Source of the DNA: Clarkia xantiana subsp. parviflora
Lineage: Eukaryota > Streptophyta > Magnoliopsida > Myrtales > Onagraceae
DNA length: 64,000 nt
NCBI GenBank assembly: GCA_036873135.1
Contig: JAPTYO010000022.1
Coordinates: 7,717,785 to 7,781,784 of the forward strand
Direction: 5' to 3'
Shown: in pieces, positions 62,317 through 64,000 of the stretch
Layout: every line of letters starts with the position of its first letter
Numbering within the stretch: position 1 is the stretch's first letter
Notes under the pieces: generated by a model
What the model saw: only the letters and a program-made list of their open reading frames with translations
What the model was told of the DNA's origin: nothing
Databases searched by the model: none
Made by a program: the position numbers and the translations under genes

Positions 62317-64000
62317 TGTTGGATTACGGGGTCGATTACTGCGGAAACATAAATAAGGTACATGCTTGTAATCAGAATTACGCAGCGGAAGATGTGCACA
62401 TACCTTAAACCTTATCTATAGTCCCAAGGAACTTGCTGAGGGAGTTCACGATCCACCGGACGGAACCCGTAAAGGTTCTTGTTAAAGAAGCCCTACGTGG
62501 TATTAGCTCCACAGCAAAGCCTCTAATCGATTCTTGGCAGGGACGGATCTCCGAAGTTTTTTCTCTAAGCAAATTGGCACACCCTTGGTGGTGGTCTAGG
62601 GTTCGGCCGAAGTATGCTATAAAGCAGGAAGGATTTTTCTCTCAAATCACCACTTAGGAAGAATTGTGAATTACCACAAGTAAAACCCTAACACCCCTTA
62701 TTTATAGGAGGAGCAAAGTGGACAAAAGTCCACTTCGCCCCTTGCAATATTCGACCGGCCACTTACGTTAGGGAGGCCCAATTTTGGGCCTCTCATGTCA
62801 ATTGGGATTTGGTTCAAGCTCAATTTCCCTAATGTGACATTAACCCAATTTCTTAGGTTACCTATACATATTAATGGGCTACCAAAATGGCGCACAGTCA
62901 CTATATGCTAACAGCTCTCACTCGCCGGAATGAGAGGGTGCCTGTTAATGTATTGTTGTCCAAATCGCATCAACATTCCACTCTTCTGATCCTGCCCCCG
63001 CTTCCGAATAGTTCATACGAGGTTTGCCGTACGACCGGCGGATACGATGGGCATCGTGCTACTCATCTGTTAAGAGTTTTGTAGCTCCCGCGGAACGTTG
63101 ATTCCCTATCTCAAATCAACCTGTTAAAAACATCAATTTGTATCGCAATGTATCCTAGGTCAATTGTTAATACTCGAATTGCCCAGTTTCCACATAGGAA
63201 TACTTCTCCAGGGCATCCGTACAAGTATTCATAACCTTCAACTAATATCTGGTTGGTGGCCACCTAGTGAATACGAGAGTCGGTGAATTACAGGTGAACT
63301 TGACCATCCCCATCGCTCATGCCCTTAGTCAAACCCAACAGATTTCCAGGACGTGGTCACTTGGCCTTTTTCTTCAGCACTGCGCTCGTACGCCGGGAAG
63401 CAAACATCGAGCCTGGCCTTAGATATGAGTTCTGAGTCCATGAGGATACTTCGGGCGCCTCTTCATAAGGCACCCGTGATCAATCACATGCTCAAGGTGA
63501 AGAAGTTTGCGCCCGTCCGAATCGCGAAGATTCTATCTAGCACAACCGAGCATGACCCCGTGTCGAACGTGGAATGCGTAATATGAAGCACGCATCGATA
63601 GCATACCCAAACAATGTCAGGCGTGTGATATGTCAATGATGCTATCGCAGACTTTTATCTGGCCTGGAATGTGGTTAAATGACGAACAGAGTTCATCATC
63701 GGCGAAGTGCAAAGTGAAGATCATGTCGTGTTACTCCGTAACCAATGATCGTTTTGCGTAACCAAGTTTCCCAACTGGTTCTTAGCCAGTCTTGCTTCGG
63801 CAGAGGTCCCCCTCGCCTACAAGACGACCGTGCCTGTGTGACTAGGCAAGGCCCACATTCGACATAATTTTAAGTAGAGGATTTCATCCTCCTACGACTC
63901 AGTTTATAGACCGTACCATACGATGTAATTAATCATTATGACATCGATGAATCATAAGCTCAAATTGCAATTATCTCATTAATAAAAAATGTAACTTTCA
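62317..64000 (-). repeat. Long family-F LTR, running off the window
   Basis: The 3' end of a minus-strand LTR (TGTTGGATTACGGGG at 62317). The promoter region CCTCCTATAAATAAGGGG (minus strand) is near 62690-62710. The first ~760 bases match 1267-2001. The rest (63076-64000) is upstream LTR sequence lost from the left copy. With at least 1.68 kb it is the longest LTR here. No protein-coding frame stands out. The family was not assigned to copia or gypsy because no internal region is present. Confidence 0.65.

Overview
The window is nuclear DNA from a flowering plant, probably a eudicot. It holds one convincing host gene, a five-exon 40S ribosomal protein SA gene on the minus strand (42844-44890). 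Almost everything else is transposable elements nested inside each other. Most are Ty3/gypsy elements of the Tat lineage, recognised by the long gag, the RT motifs, an extra archaeal-type RNase H between RT/RNase H and integrase, and a TGGCGCCGTCTGTGGG-type motif just after the 5' LTR. No prokaryotic feature, CRISPR array, rRNA or tRNA gene was seen. Some junction coordinates may be off by 1-2 bases because they were counted by hand. Element names F, E0-E7 and mini-E5 are mine.

Left nest (1-36624). A CACTA-type end (to 1266) interrupts LTR family F (1267-2001). Next is a decayed minus-strand Tat-like element E0 (about 2141-4296, LTR 4297-4556 and 36164-36624). Its LTR was split by E1 (plus strand, 4557-36158, exact target duplication CCCTG). 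E1 carries decayed gag-pol, a tandem-repeat block, an intron-containing antisense gene and a 3' LTR that has swallowed a 1.28-kb piece of another antisense gene. E1 was itself split by E2 (11939-21524; 1007-bp LTRs differing at about three positions; no pol) and by E3 (minus strand, 24463-33663; 698-bp LTRs; gag-pol broken by only two stop codons).

Middle (36625-48600). This AT-rich region holds a hAT-type element with an exact 8-bp duplication (37356-37977), and a miniature LTR element whose LTR was hit by a truncated chromovirus-like element of the same LTR family (38498-42405). It also holds the RPSA gene, a poly(A)-tailed retroposon (45291-46924), a small foldback MITE (47146-47297) and a Mutator-type long-TIR element (48074-48589).

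Right nest (48730-64000). A gag/LTR relic E7 was hit by E6, a relative of E2. E6 was hit by E4 (minus strand, 50723-61781, exact duplication GTTAA), another Tat element with a four-exon antisense gene. The window ends with an E0-family LTR piece and a long minus-strand F LTR that runs off the edge.

The recurring theme is the 3' part of the Tat elements. In E1, E3 and E4, pol is followed by a tandem-repeat block sharing a CCTTAAGTGG core, then by a gene on the opposite strand with its own TATA box, a 7-nt first exon and (where not deleted) four exons encoding a basic protein with a coiled coil. E2 may carry a relic of the same gene. That antisense gene is the most interesting candidate for an under-described function in this window.
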